From: Cupriavidus campinensis
Lineage (GTDB): Bacteria > Pseudomonadota > Gammaproteobacteria > Burkholderiales > Burkholderiaceae
Reading direction: 5' to 3'
Length of the DNA: 46,573 bases
Assembly (NCBI RefSeq): GCF_905397395.1
Contig: NZ_CAJPVH010000045.1
Location: 1 to 46,573 of the forward strand
How positions within the stretch are numbered: position 1 is the stretch's first letter; the number at the start of each line of letters is the position of its first letter. The notes under the pieces were generated by a model, which saw only the letters and a program-made list of their open reading frames with translations, did not search any database and was not told the origin of the DNA. This document shows positions 7,920 through 17,158 of the stretch, piece after piece. The translations under genes were made by a program, and so were the position numbers.

Positions 7920-8507
7920 CTATTCTCTCCACAACATCAACGCTTTTCCTCTCGTCAAGGCTGCTTCTAACGCACTAAGTGTCGCAAGAAAACGCGTTTT
8001 TTCTTCGTAAGCAAAGCATTCGGCCACCGCGACATATGCGCCCTTTACCTTGTTGCGCAGCACACCTGTCGCGCAAAGCATCGGGTAGCCCACAGCCTGC
8101 TGTTGCGATTCGTATTGAATGGCCTCAAGATAGATTGCCCAGTCATCGCTATGGATGCGCGTGGGCAGAACGCTTCTGCTTGCAATTTGACTTGCCAACA
8201 GCGGCGCCCCCAGCGTCGTGCGCATCAGCACGAGCCGCTCGCCTACGACGCGGAGCCCAGCCTCGCTATTCAACGACTCCCTGCTACCAGAGAAACCGAG
8301 GAACAAATGACGTTCGTCGAACGCCGACGCATAAGGGCCGTCATGGCCCTTCCAGTAGGTCACTATGCCGACGCCTTCCCTTTGGTTGCACCCGATGATT
8401 TCTAGATCGGTGAGACGTGGCGCGTCTGCGCATTGAACGGTGTTTGCGTAAGCCGGATGCGAAAATAACACGAGCATCCCTACGATGCGTGCGAGTTTAT
8501 TGATCAT
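7920..8507 (-). CDS. Exported protein of unknown family; candidate immunity protein for the adjacent hydrolase
   Basis: A 195-residue protein with a clean Sec signal peptide (MINKLARIVGMLVLFSHPAYA, cleaved before NTVQC). The mature part has four cysteines, which suits a periplasmic, disulfide-bonded protein. Its ATG overlaps the end of the hydrolase gene by 11 bp, so the two are translationally coupled. A periplasmic protein coupled to a secreted cell-wall hydrolase is the usual layout of an antibacterial effector and its immunity protein. The function is inferred from that context; I recognise no domain. Confidence 0.7.
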   Translation of the reverse strand: MINKLARIVGMLVLFSHPAYANTVQCADAPRLTDLEIIGCNQREGVGIVTYWKGHDGPYASAFDERHLFLGFSGSRESLNSEAGLRVVGERLVLMRTTLGAPLLASQIASRSVLPTRIHSDDWAIYLEAIQYESQQQAVGYPMLCATGVLRNKVKGAYVAVAECFAYEEKTRFLATLSALEAALTRGKALMLWRE

Positions 8508-10716
8508 TTACACGGCCCCATATCACACGAAATTTTTGTAGCCTGTCCTCCAGATGCTTCGGCCTTTTGTGTGGCGCACCCCGATTCACTAGGCCACCAA
8601 TGCGTTGAACCTGCTCGCGCCCTGCGCCTTTATCCGCCTCACGATTTGCGACTTCCCGTACCCAGAAATAGCCTGACGTGTCGCAAGCGGCGGAATCATC
8701 CAGCGCAATAATCGTAGGATTTGAATCAGACAAAAAATCCCGAGCCTTATACTTTCCGTAGGCCCTGTAGTTTCTTCTACCGGTAATTTGTAAAAACCCG
8801 CGGCCTTTGAATTTGGCTCCATCACCAGCTGTTCCTCCTGAAGCTCTATTTGCCGCGCCATTGTCCATCCCCTGTGCCTTCAGAAGAATCTCTGCCGGGC
8901 GGCGGCCGGCATATGAAAGCTCCGTGTCATCACGCCGAACCACCCCAAGCCTATGCGCCAGCCCGCTTCGAAAATCAGCCGCCGCTGCCTCAGAAGAGAT
9001 GATTTCGTACATCGTTCTGAAGTAGCGTTCGTTACCAATTTCCTCTCGATGTTGCCACCATCCAGTTTCATGGCCAACTTGTGAAAGGAAATGCGCGAGT
9101 CGCAGTCTCGATGTGATCAGGTATTTGTTCGCCATTGAACCTAGTTGCCGTCGCAAGGTTATCGCCCGTCTTTGACCTGCCGACGGTGCGGAATGCAGAA
9201 TTCCCGTCAAATCAGACTCACTGAGCCACCCACATTTCCTGAAATGCCGAATAAACGCCAGCGGATGGAAGAACCATAGCTTCTCCGTGGTGGTGGGCGG
9301 CAACCCAGTCTTGTCCCAGAACTGGGCCTTGCCGACGAACGCCATGAACCGGCCATATCCCGCCGGGTCGCCTCCGTAGAACTCTCCGGGCTCCTTCAGC
9401 TTCCGGTATCGCGCTTCATTGTTTGACCCATCCCACTCCGACGGCATCTCGCACACCAGCCCTCGCAGCCTTTCTCTGACCCCCTTCCCCATCTGCACGT
9501 AGTAGCGCAATGCCTTGTTCGCGGAGCTTCCAACATACGGGTTATGGCCGGGATTCCTGTCTTTCATCAGCGTCTTGAGTGCATCGATATCGCAAAGCCC
9601 CTCCTGCGTGAAAGGCCCGGTGCCTTCGCTCACCTTTTCCCTTTTCCCAGCCCATGAAGCTAGGGAAGTCCGCATCGGATAGTTTCTGGATGCCAGCGTT
9701 GTGAATATCGATGTACCCCTGCTTGTCCGAATCGAACGCCACGCGGAACCATGTCGCCCGATTTCCGGCCGGCAACGTTTCAGGCCGGCTAAGAATGCGG
9801 CCGAAGCGCAAAAGCTCATAGCCGTCGCTGGGACAGCCCGGGTACAGAGCACACGCGCGCGCGTACATGTCGTACTCGTAGCCTTTTTCGAGAATTGGTT
9901 GCACTGTCAGCAGCGTGCGTTGCCCCTCCGCTTCATCGCGCCATACACGTGTCAGTTTCTGCCCACCCCGGAACTTCACCTCGATATAGAGCTTCCGGTC
10001 GGTCGCTGCAGTACCCTGCAGGGGCGGAAACTCAATGCCATTCAGCTTGTTTTCAATCGTGCCGGGTGGCTGTGCCAGGACTGGCAGCCCAGCCGGAATC
10101 ACGTAATAGCTATCGCCCCAATAATCCGTCGAGGCAGGGGTCGAAGGAGTGGCCCGCCCCAGTTGAGTCTCATTGAAGTACGCCTCGAAATCCGCCCGGG
10201 TCATGAATATCTCAAAGTGCAGGTGCATCCGCCCATTGCACTGCCCGATCCATCCCAGAATATCTTTACGGCAGACCTTCTTGCCTTCGCCGCTCGCTAT
10301 GCCGGTCGGCATGCGTAGCCACTCCGGCAAGTCCTTCGGGTTGCAGTTGCCGCCGTAGCCCCCCAGATGGCGCAGGTGCATGTACAGCGAGTAGAACCGT
10401 AGTCTGCGGTTCACACCGGTCTCCGTCTCGTGCCCTAGAGCACGAAGCCGAGATCGCTGTCTTTGCCCGCCCCGTCGGGTCCATCCAGATGCTGGCAGAC
10501 GCGATAGGCCACCACTTCACCATCGGCAACCGCGCGAACGGCCTCATTCTGGCTCCGGGACGCGATGTGGCATCCGCCGTGCCAGCGACGATCGACGCCG
10601 ATGGGATAAGTAGGATCGAACTGCTCCCCCTCGTCCGCGAGATCCATGACGTCCGCGCGTGCGTCGGTCGGGTTAGGGCCAATGGGGCTAGGGAGAAACG
10701 GAGGACTGATGAGCAT
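8497..10716 (-). pseudogene. Bifunctional peptidoglycan hydrolase (M23 peptidase + GH19-type lysozyme), interrupted by two frameshifts; T6SS-effector-like
   Basis: Reading leftward from ATG 10716, the first frame gives MLISPPFLPSPIG and an M23 start (RRWHGGCHIASRSQNEAVRA, then VADGEVVAYR) and hits TAG at 10438. The next frame continues at once with GHETETGVNRRLRFYSLYMH and MHLHFEIFM, supplying the second M23 His-x-His. Near 9645, in a run of A and G, the frame shifts again; TGPFTQEGLCDIDALKTLMK continues to the C-terminal lysozyme-like domain with GHETGWW, KGRGFLQITGRRNY and SGYFW, the GH19 endolysin pattern. Joined, it would be about 740 residues. Correcting one base at each site restores a single frame. 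There is no signal peptide, as expected for a type VI effector; no vgrG, PAAR or T6SS gene is in the window. The exported protein downstream fits an immunity protein. Confidence 0.8.
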
Positions 10717-10922
10717 GAGCCGCAGAGCAGTAAGCCGATAGGAACCGGCATACTAGAAGCGGCGAGTCGGACACTACAATCGCAGAACTCCGAAATTTGC
10801 AGCGGAGTTTGCGGCCGCGAGGGTTGCGGCAACTGCGGGAGTGGGAAAGGTCTGAGCAGTGGCGCCGACCAGGGCGCCCCATGACGCAACCGCAGACACC
10901 CGAAGGTGCCCGCGTACTGCCT

Positions 10923-10971
10923 GATCAACCAGTCAGAACCGATACCCCACGTTCAGGAACGTGACGATCGG
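10923..10971 (-). repeat. ompW 3' end, partner of the repeat at 7276-7325
   Basis: This is the end of the intact ompW plus about 10 bp beyond its stop. It aligns with 7276-7325 with six mismatches and one gap by eye. The two copies are in the same orientation and about 3.6 kb apart. Confidence 0.8.
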
Positions 10972-11661
10972 GTCGATCTTGATCTTGGTGTGCGACTGCA
11001 CCTGCGCGCCGTTGGCCAGCGTGGTGGTGAAGTTGGCGGTGGTCGAGATCGGCACGTAGGACACCGACAGGCCGACGAACCAGTTGTCGGTCACGGCGTA
11101 GTTGGCGCCGACATTGAACACCGGGTTCCACGACGGCTTGGCCGAGGCGGTCATGGTCGAGCCCGGGCCGAATTCGCTCTGCACGAAGGTCTGGTTGGTG
11201 ACCGTTTCGCCCGTGAACCACGTGTAGTTCACGCCAATGCCCACGTACGGGCGGAATTTCGTCTTGGCGTCGAAGAAGTGCCACTTGGCGACGATAGCCG
11301 GGCTCCACTGGCGCACCTTGCCAAGCTTGCCGTACTTTTCGTAGCCACGGTCACCGCTCACGTCGTGCTCCGGCGGAATGCCGGCCACGAATTCCGTGGA
11401 GATGTTGTCCGTGAAGAAGTGGCTGAACGCCAGGCCGACCGTGTCGGCCGAGTCGATCGTTGCGCCCGTGTTCTGGCGCTGCAGACCACCGGTGGGACGG
11501 CCCGCGACCGAGTCGATCGTCAGGAATTCCGAGTGGCCCTGCGGCATCACCCGGAACCAGCCCAGGCTGACGATATTGCTGCCCGCGGATTGTGCCTGTG
11601 CCACGCCAGCCAGCGTCATTGCGGCGGCGGCCACGAGCATCTTCTTATAGGTGTTCTTCAT
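10933..11661 (-). CDS. ompW: OmpW-family outer membrane protein
   Basis: A 242-residue protein with the signal peptide MKNTYKKMLVAAAAMTLAGVAQA. The rest alternates beta-strand stretches (FRPYVGIGVNYTWF, WFVGLSVSYVPI) and ends in a C-terminal Phe (NVGYRF), as needed for BamA-dependent outer-membrane insertion. OmpW proteins form eight-stranded barrels with a hydrophobic channel. AGAGGAA precedes the ATG. No terminator follows its stop; transcription could run on into the island 217 bp downstream. The region upstream (11662-11910) is AT-rich and should hold its promoter, but I could not pick one with confidence. Confidence 0.92.
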   Translation of the reverse strand: MKNTYKKMLVAAAAMTLAGVAQAQSAGSNIVSLGWFRVMPQGHSEFLTIDSVAGRPTGGLQRQNTGATIDSADTVGLAFSHFFTDNISTEFVAGIPPEHDVSGDRGYEKYGKLGKVRQWSPAIVAKWHFFDAKTKFRPYVGIGVNYTWFTGETVTNQTFVQSEFGPGSTMTASAKPSWNPVFNVGANYAVTDNWFVGLSVSYVPISTTANFTTTLANGAQVQSHTKIKIDPIVTFLNVGYRF

Positions 11662-11910
11662 GATTCCTCTTACTCCTCATCCTCGTTCAGTCTCAACTCA
11701 CTGCAGGCACGCATTATCCGTCTCACGGACGGCATGCTGTTTCAAACGTGATACCGGGAGGTAGAAGATTTGCCCTAAAGGCAGGGTTAACCCAAAAACC
11801 TTGCACAAATCGAGGTCGAATTCGCCCCAAAACGCGGCTTTCGCGCAACGGTTATGTACACAAAACGATAATCCATTCGAGCAGTATGGTTTTTCTGCTG
11901 AGGACGAAGG

Positions 11911-12879
11911 TCAGCCGGCGTCACCCCGGCTGGCCAGCACGCAGGCGGCGAGGTCCCAGAGCGCGTACCCCACGCTCTTGAAGACCAGCGGGCTGCCGGT
12001 ACGGTCGCGCAGGGCGTCGGCGTCAAGAATGGCGGTCTGGAACGGCTGGACCGTGGCCCAGTCGATGCCGGCCTGGAGCAGGTCGCCCGCCTCATCCTCG
12101 ATGCCGAACAGGGTGTCGGCCAGTAGCCGGCCCTGGGCGGAAGCGGTCCGGCAAAGCACGGGCGGCAGCTCGCACATATCGGGGCGGAACGCGCCGACGC
12201 CAGCGACAAAGTGTCGATCTGTCCACAAGCCACTGTCGAGGTCGGGCAGTACCGCCGTGCGGCTCGACGTCACCGTGACGACCATCGATACGTGCGGCAG
12301 CGCCTCGGCCACATCCTCGATCACCCTCGCCTCCACGCCGAGGGCGAGCGCCTGGGCGGCCAGCGCCTCGGCCTTGTCCCGCGTGCGCGATTGCAGCCAG
12401 ACCCGCCGTACCGGCAGCCCGGCCACGAAGGCTTCGAGGTGGGTCTGCGCCTGCACGCCGGCGCCGACGATCAGCAGTTCACCATCCGGCTCGGGCGCAA
12501 ACGACTGCGCGGCCAGCAGCGTGACCGCCGCCGTGCGCCGCCCGGTAACCGTCGGACCATCGAGCATGGCGATCCGCTCGCCCGTGTGCGCGTTGGCGAC
12601 CAGCACTTCGCCGAGGATGGTCGGCAGGCCGCGCCGGGGATTGTCGGGATGGACGGTGATGTTCTTGGTCATCACCAGGTCGCGGTTGCGCGCGGGCATG
12701 ACCAGCAGCGTCCCGGCCCCGTTCATGGCGTCGCCCACGGGCAGGGCGATGCGTGGCGGCGCCATCGCGCTGCCGTCTCGCAGTTCAGCGAGCATGGCGG
12801 CGATGGCCTGGGCCAGTTCGGGATACGGCAGGCGGGCCGCCGTGGCGGCGGCGTCGAGCGGGACGAAGGCGTTGGGCAT
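11911..12879 (-). CDS. Ornithine cyclodeaminase / mu-crystallin family protein
   Basis: A 322-residue protein of normal length for the family. It has MTKNITVHPDNPRRGLPTI near residue 70, the substrate and cofactor entry region, then LDGPTVTGRRTAA, and the NAD(P)-binding motif IVGAGVQAQTHLEAF. Members include ornithine cyclodeaminase, alanine dehydrogenase and 1-piperideine/1-pyrroline-2-carboxylate reductases. In many bacteria stand-alone copies act as ketimine reductases in proline, lysine or hydroxyproline metabolism; which applies here cannot be decided. The aldo/keto reductase upstream is on the same strand, 68 bp away. Confidence 0.85.
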   Translation of the reverse strand: MPNAFVPLDAAATAARLPYPELAQAIAAMLAELRDGSAMAPPRIALPVGDAMNGAGTLLVMPARNRDLVMTKNITVHPDNPRRGLPTILGEVLVANAHTGERIAMLDGPTVTGRRTAAVTLLAAQSFAPEPDGELLIVGAGVQAQTHLEAFVAGLPVRRVWLQSRTRDKAEALAAQALALGVEARVIEDVAEALPHVSMVVTVTSSRTAVLPDLDSGLWTDRHFVAGVGAFRPDMCELPPVLCRTASAQGRLLADTLFGIEDEAGDLLQAGIDWATVQPFQTAILDADALRDRTGSPLVFKSVGYALWDLAACVLASRGDAG

Positions 12880-12947
12880 CGGGCGACGGATGGGTGACAG
12901 GTAGGCCGGAGGAATCCGCCATTGTCCCCCATGCCGCGCCCCCGGGA

Positions 12948-13946
12948 TCAGCGCGACAGCATGCCCATCACCGCCGCCGCATAGCGCGTACCCGCCGCTG
13001 CGCCGGCCGGGAACACGGCCTCGATGTCCGCAAGGTCCTGCGCACCAAGCTGCACATCGAGCGCGCCGAGGTTGTCATCGAGATTGGCGATCCGGCGCGT
13101 GCCCGGAATCGGCACCACATGCTCGCCGCGCGCCAGCACCCAGGCCAGCGCCAGTTGCGCCGGCGTGCAGCCCCGGGCATCGGCCAGCTCCCGCACCTTG
13201 TCCACCAGCGTCAGGTTCCGGGCGAAGTTCTCGCCGATAAAGCGCGGATTGGTCTTGCGATAGTCGTCCGCATCGAAATCATCCGGCGTGCGGATGGCCC
13301 CGGTCAGGAAGCCGCGCCCGAGTGGGCTGTACGGCACAAAGCCGATACCAAGCCGCTCGCACGTGGCGAAAATGCCGTTCTCGTCCACGTCGCGCGTCCA
13401 CAGCGAGTACTCGGTCTGCAACGCGGTCAGCGGATGCACCGCGTGGGCACGTTCGATGGTGTCCACGCCTGCCTCCGACAGCCCGATCCAGCGCACCTTG
13501 CCCGCCTGGACCAGCCCGGCCATCGCGCCGACGGTCTCCTCGATCGGCACCGTCGGGTCCACGCGATGCAGGTAATAAAGGTCGATGACATCGAGGCCCA
13601 GCCGCTTCAGGCTGGCATCGCAGGCGGCACGCACGTACTCGGGCCGCCCGTTCACGCCACGCGCAGCCGGATTGGCCGGATCGCGCACCATGCCGAACTT
13701 GGTGGCCAGCACCACTTTGTCGCGCCGCCCGCCGGCCAGCCCACGGCCCAGCAGTTCCTCATTGGTGTGCGGGCCGTAGATGTCGGCCGTGTCGAGCAGG
13801 TTCACGCCGCGCTCGATGGCATGGTGGATCGTGCGGATCGACTCGGCGTCGTCGTGCGCGCCGTAGAAATCGCTCATGCCCATGCAGCCCAGGCCCAGCG
13901 GAAAGACGTCGGGGCCAATCCGGCCCAGTTTGCGCAGTGCGGTCAT
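12948..13946 (-). CDS. Aldo/keto reductase
   Basis: A 332-residue NADPH-dependent reductase of the YajO/AKR13-like group. LGLGCMGMSDFYG is the N-terminal strand, LLDTADIYGPHTNEELLG holds the catalytic Asp and Tyr, LATKFG the Lys, and YYLHRVD the His. PIPGTRRIANLDDNLGAL is the cofactor-binding end. The ATG at 13946 is preceded by AAGGAG; the frame is open 16 codons further upstream but has no such site. A LysR gene is divergent, 87 bp away, and is its likely regulator. These enzymes reduce aldehydes and ketones; substrate unknown. Confidence 0.92.
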   Translation of the reverse strand: MTALRKLGRIGPDVFPLGLGCMGMSDFYGAHDDAESIRTIHHAIERGVNLLDTADIYGPHTNEELLGRGLAGGRRDKVVLATKFGMVRDPANPAARGVNGRPEYVRAACDASLKRLGLDVIDLYYLHRVDPTVPIEETVGAMAGLVQAGKVRWIGLSEAGVDTIERAHAVHPLTALQTEYSLWTRDVDENGIFATCERLGIGFVPYSPLGRGFLTGAIRTPDDFDADDYRKTNPRFIGENFARNLTLVDKVRELADARGCTPAQLALAWVLARGEHVVPIPGTRRIANLDDNLGALDVQLGAQDLADIEAVFPAGAAAGTRYAAAVMGMLSR

Positions 13947-14033
13947 GTGAGACTCCTTGTGTGGGGGTTGGAAACTGGCACCCAGTATCGCCATCCCCCG
14001 CTATCGGAAACAGCGTGCTACGCTGCAAGCATC

Positions 14034-14960
14034 ATGAAGCCTGACTTCACAATCGATCCTGATTCCCTGCCCTCGCTGGCCGCCTTCGCCTGCGTGGCGC
14101 GGCTTGGCAGCTTTACGGCTGCCGCCGGCGCGCTGGCCGTGAGCCCCTCGGCGGTCTCCCAGACCATTCGGCACCTGGAAGACCGACTGGGCGTGCGGCT
14201 GCTGCAACGGACCACGCGCCATGTCGGCCTGACCGAGGCCGGCGCGGGGCTGCTGGCGCGCGTGGCGCCGGCGCTCGCGGAGATCCAGGCGGCCACCGAG
14301 GACGCCCGCGCCCAGCGCGACACCCCGGTCGGCACGCTGCGGCTGACCAGTTCGCATTCGGCGGTGGTCATTGCGCTGCGGCCGATCCTGACCGACTTCA
14401 TGCGCGCCTATCCGTCGATCTGCGTCGATCTGGTCACCGACGACCGCTTCGTCGACCTGATCGCCGAAGGTTTCGACGCCGGCCTGCGGCTTGGCGAGGC
14501 ACTCCACCAGGACATGGTGGCGATTCCCGTGACCGGCCCGCTGCGGATGTTCGTGGCGGCCTCGCCCGATTACCTCGCCCGCCACGGCACGCCGCAGACG
14601 CCGCACGACCTGCATCAGCACGCCTGCCTGCAATACCGCTTCGGGCCGATGGGATCGGTGTACCGCTGGGAGTTCGCGCGCGGCGGGCGGCCGTTCACGG
14701 TCGATACCCGCGCCGCGCTGATCGCCAATGACAAGACCATGCTGCACCAGGCTGCGCTGGCCGGGCTCGGCCTGATCTACGAGTTCCCGCACCACATCCA
14801 GGCGCCGCTGGCGGCGGGCCAGCTCGTCACGGTGCTGGAAGACTGGACGCCGCCGTTCTCGGGTTTCTATCTCTACTACCCGAGCCGCGCACTGATGCCG
14901 CCCAAGCTGCGCGTGTTCGTGGATTTCCTCAAGGCGCGCGCCCTGCCGGCCACGGCCTAG
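14034..14960 (+). CDS. LysR-family transcriptional regulator
   Basis: A 308-residue regulator. The N-terminal helix-turn-helix is LGSFTAAAGALAVSPSAVSQ, followed by the linker helix LEDRLGVRLLQRTTRHVGLT. The remaining part is the periplasmic-binding-protein-like effector domain. It is divergent from the aldo/keto reductase with only 87 bp between the starts, the standard LysR layout for control of the neighbour and of itself. Its stop overlaps the pbpC stop by 4 bp, tail to tail. The inducer is unknown. Confidence 0.92.
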   Translation: MKPDFTIDPDSLPSLAAFACVARLGSFTAAAGALAVSPSAVSQTIRHLEDRLGVRLLQRTTRHVGLTEAGAGLLARVAPALAEIQAATEDARAQRDTPVGTLRLTSSHSAVVIALRPILTDFMRAYPSICVDLVTDDRFVDLIAEGFDAGLRLGEALHQDMVAIPVTGPLRMFVAASPDYLARHGTPQTPHDLHQHACLQYRFGPMGSVYRWEFARGGRPFTVDTRAALIANDKTMLHQAALAGLGLIYEFPHHIQAPLAAGQLVTVLEDWTPPFSGFYLYYPSRALMPPKLRVFVDFLKARALPATA

Positions 14961-17158
14961 CGTCGCATCGACGTGCGCTGCGGCCCGGCCTCGCGCACGC
15001 TGGCGCCGCGCACCTCGATGCCGATGTCATCGACGACCTTGCCCGCCGCATCGACCAGTTCCACGCGATGCCGGCCCGGCCACGGCAGCCACGCCACCTG
15101 CCCGCCCTTGCCAAGCGGTTTGCCATCGATGCGCCAGCTCACCGCGCGCGCCGTCTGCCCGGTCAGCCCGTCGGCATGGAACCAGACGCGTTGTGCATCG
15201 GGCGGGATGTCGGGATCGAGCGCGAAGATCGTGCCGTCCGCAGGGCTGGCGATGGCTGGCGCGCCATTCGATGACGACGCCGCGCCCACGCGGATGCGGG
15301 TCATGGCGGTACCCGTCAGGAACACTTCCTCGCGCGCCGGTTCGAGGTTGTCGGCGAAGGTCAGCGGCACGCGCTCCACGCCAGCCGGCATCGCGGGGGC
15401 GCGGCTGGACGTCTGGCGATGGAGTGCCGCCATCACGTCATGCCACACCGGCGCCGCGCCGGAAACCCCGGACACATCGTGCATGCTCGCGCCACTGGCA
15501 TTGCCGATCCACACGCCCACCGTATAGCGCTGCGACCAGCCAATGCACCAGTTGTCGCGCATGTCCTTGCTGGTGCCGGTCTTCACGGCGGTCCAGAAGC
15601 GCGTGGTCAGCGGGCTGTCTAGGCCGAAGGTCCGCGCGCGGGCGTGACGGTCGGCCAGCACATCGCCAATCACATAGCTCGCCGCCGGGCTCATCACGGG
15701 CTGGCGGGTCACGGGTGCGCCGTCCACGGTCATCCGCACCGGGCCATAGGCGCCCTGGTTCGCAAAACTGCGATACGCATTGGTCAGCGAGAGCAGCGAC
15801 ACATCGGCGCTGCCCAGCGCGAGGCTGTAGCCGTAGTAGTCGCCCGATTCGGTCAGCGGCAGGCCCAGCGCCACCAGCCGCCGGTGAAAGCGGTGCGGCG
15901 TGACCATCACCAGCGTGCGCACGGCCGGCACGTTCAGTGACGAACCGAGCGCGGCGCGCAGGCTGACCCAGCCGGCGTAGCGATGATCGTAATTCTGCGG
16001 AATATAGAGCCCGCCGCCGGTGGGCAGGTTGACCGGACGGTCATCGAGCAGCGACGCGGCGGTCAGCCGCCGTTCCTCGATGGCCTGCGCGTACAGGAAC
16101 GGCTTCAGCGTCGAGCCGGCCTGACGCGGCGCGCCGGCGTGATCGACCTGCGCCGCCGACGACAGCGCGCCCGAGGAGCCCACATAGGCCAGCACATCGC
16201 CGCTGGCATTGTCGATGACCACCACGGCGCCGTCTTCGGCATTGCGCCCGGCCAGCTCCCGCAGATGGCGCGACAGGCTGTCTACGGCCACGCGCTGCAC
16301 CTCGGCATCGAGCGTGGAGGCGATGCGCGCTGGCACCGGCCGCCCCGCTGGCAGCGCCTCGCGCGTGCGGGCGATGACCGCGCGCGCGAGGTGCGGCGCC
16401 AGGTTGGCGCGGAAACTCGCGTCCGGCACGCTGGCCGACTTCGCCAGGGCCAGCGCCGTGAAGCCGTCCAGCCCGTCACATTCGCGCGGCTGCTTCATCT
16501 CGCGCAGGATGCGGCACGCCCGCGCCGACACCTGCACCGGCGCGGCGTTGGGGCTGCGCACCAGTGCCACGGCCAGCGCCGCCTCGCGCGCGTTCAGGCC
16601 GCTCGGCACCTTGCCGAACAGCGTCTGGGACATCGCCGAAAGCCCCACCAGCTCGCCCCGGAACGGCACGAGGTTCAGGTACGCCTCAAGGATCTGGTCC
16701 TTGCTCCAGCCATGTTCGAGCGAGGCGGCGCTGACCGCCTGCCCCACCTTCTGGCCGAAGCTGCGTCCGCGCGCGGCACGCAGGTCTTCATCGAGCAGGC
16801 CAGCCAGCTGCATGGTCAGCGTGGAGGCGCCGCGCGTGCGCGTGTTCCACATATTGGCCCACGCGGCAGCGGCCACGCCCTGCCAGTCCACGCCGCTGTG
16901 CGCGTAGAAGCGCCGGTCCTCGGACAGCACGATGGCCGTGCGCAGGGCCGGCGAGGTGTCGGCCAGCGTCACCCAGTCGCCACGCCGCGCGCGGAAGTCG
17001 TCGCGCACGCGCGCCACCGGATCGCCATGGCGATCCACCACGACGATGTCGGCGCTGCGCCAGTTGTCGCGCACGTCGCGGAAGGCGGGCACCGCCGCCG
17101 CCGAGGAGGTGGCTACGGCCAGCACGAGCAGGGCAAACAAGCGGCGCGGCATCGTCAT
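14957..17158 (-). CDS. pbpC: Penicillin-binding protein 1C (glycosyltransferase/transpeptidase)
   Basis: A 733-residue bifunctional peptidoglycan synthase. A signal-anchor/signal peptide (RRLFALLVLAVATSSAAA) leads to the GT51 domain with EDRRFYAHSGVDWQG and the RGASTLTMQLA motif. The transpeptidase domain has the catalytic Ser in GSTLKPF, SSLN, and KTGTS. The C-terminal third (YIGNASG, then a beta-rich segment with a WRIDGKPL motif) is the PBP1C-type C-terminal domain (BiPBP_C). The start at 17158 overlaps the preceding gene's stop in an ATGA junction. PbpC is known to be encoded next to bacterial alpha-2-macroglobulin, as here, suggesting a shared cell-wall repair role. Confidence 0.93.
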   Translation of the reverse strand: MTMPRRLFALLVLAVATSSAAAVPAFRDVRDNWRSADIVVVDRHGDPVARVRDDFRARRGDWVTLADTSPALRTAIVLSEDRRFYAHSGVDWQGVAAAAWANMWNTRTRGASTLTMQLAGLLDEDLRAARGRSFGQKVGQAVSAASLEHGWSKDQILEAYLNLVPFRGELVGLSAMSQTLFGKVPSGLNAREAALAVALVRSPNAAPVQVSARACRILREMKQPRECDGLDGFTALALAKSASVPDASFRANLAPHLARAVIARTREALPAGRPVPARIASTLDAEVQRVAVDSLSRHLRELAGRNAEDGAVVVIDNASGDVLAYVGSSGALSSAAQVDHAGAPRQAGSTLKPFLYAQAIEERRLTAASLLDDRPVNLPTGGGLYIPQNYDHRYAGWVSLRAALGSSLNVPAVRTLVMVTPHRFHRRLVALGLPLTESGDYYGYSLALGSADVSLLSLTNAYRSFANQGAYGPVRMTVDGAPVTRQPVMSPAASYVIGDVLADRHARARTFGLDSPLTTRFWTAVKTGTSKDMRDNWCIGWSQRYTVGVWIGNASGASMHDVSGVSGAAPVWHDVMAALHRQTSSRAPAMPAGVERVPLTFADNLEPAREEVFLTGTAMTRIRVGAASSSNGAPAIASPADGTIFALDPDIPPDAQRVWFHADGLTGQTARAVSWRIDGKPLGKGGQVAWLPWPGRHRVELVDAAGKVVDDIGIEVRGASVREAGPQRTSMRR

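Larger units (their letters stand above)
7276..10971. other. AT-richer island between two copies of the ompW 3' end
   Basis: The region holds a peptidoglycan-hydrolase pseudogene and two exported small proteins on the minus strand, with base composition visibly richer in A and T than the rest of the window. Its ends carry directly repeated ompW tails (7276-7325 and 10923-10971). This resembles insertion next to a gene end with the 3' end duplicated or regenerated. No integrase or transposase is present, so the mechanism is inferred and could equally be loss of a tandem ompW paralogue. Confidence 0.5.

Noticed and set aside
9635..9660. Programmed frameshifting in the hydrolase gene
   Set aside because: The A/G run could suggest slippage, but a second unrelated shift near 10438 and the damaged downstream gene make decay or sequencing error simpler.
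10720..10932. Small gene between ompW and the hydrolase pseudogene
   Set aside because: Frames here (for example 10688-10882 minus) have no start signal or protein-like composition; it is more likely the leader region of the island operon.
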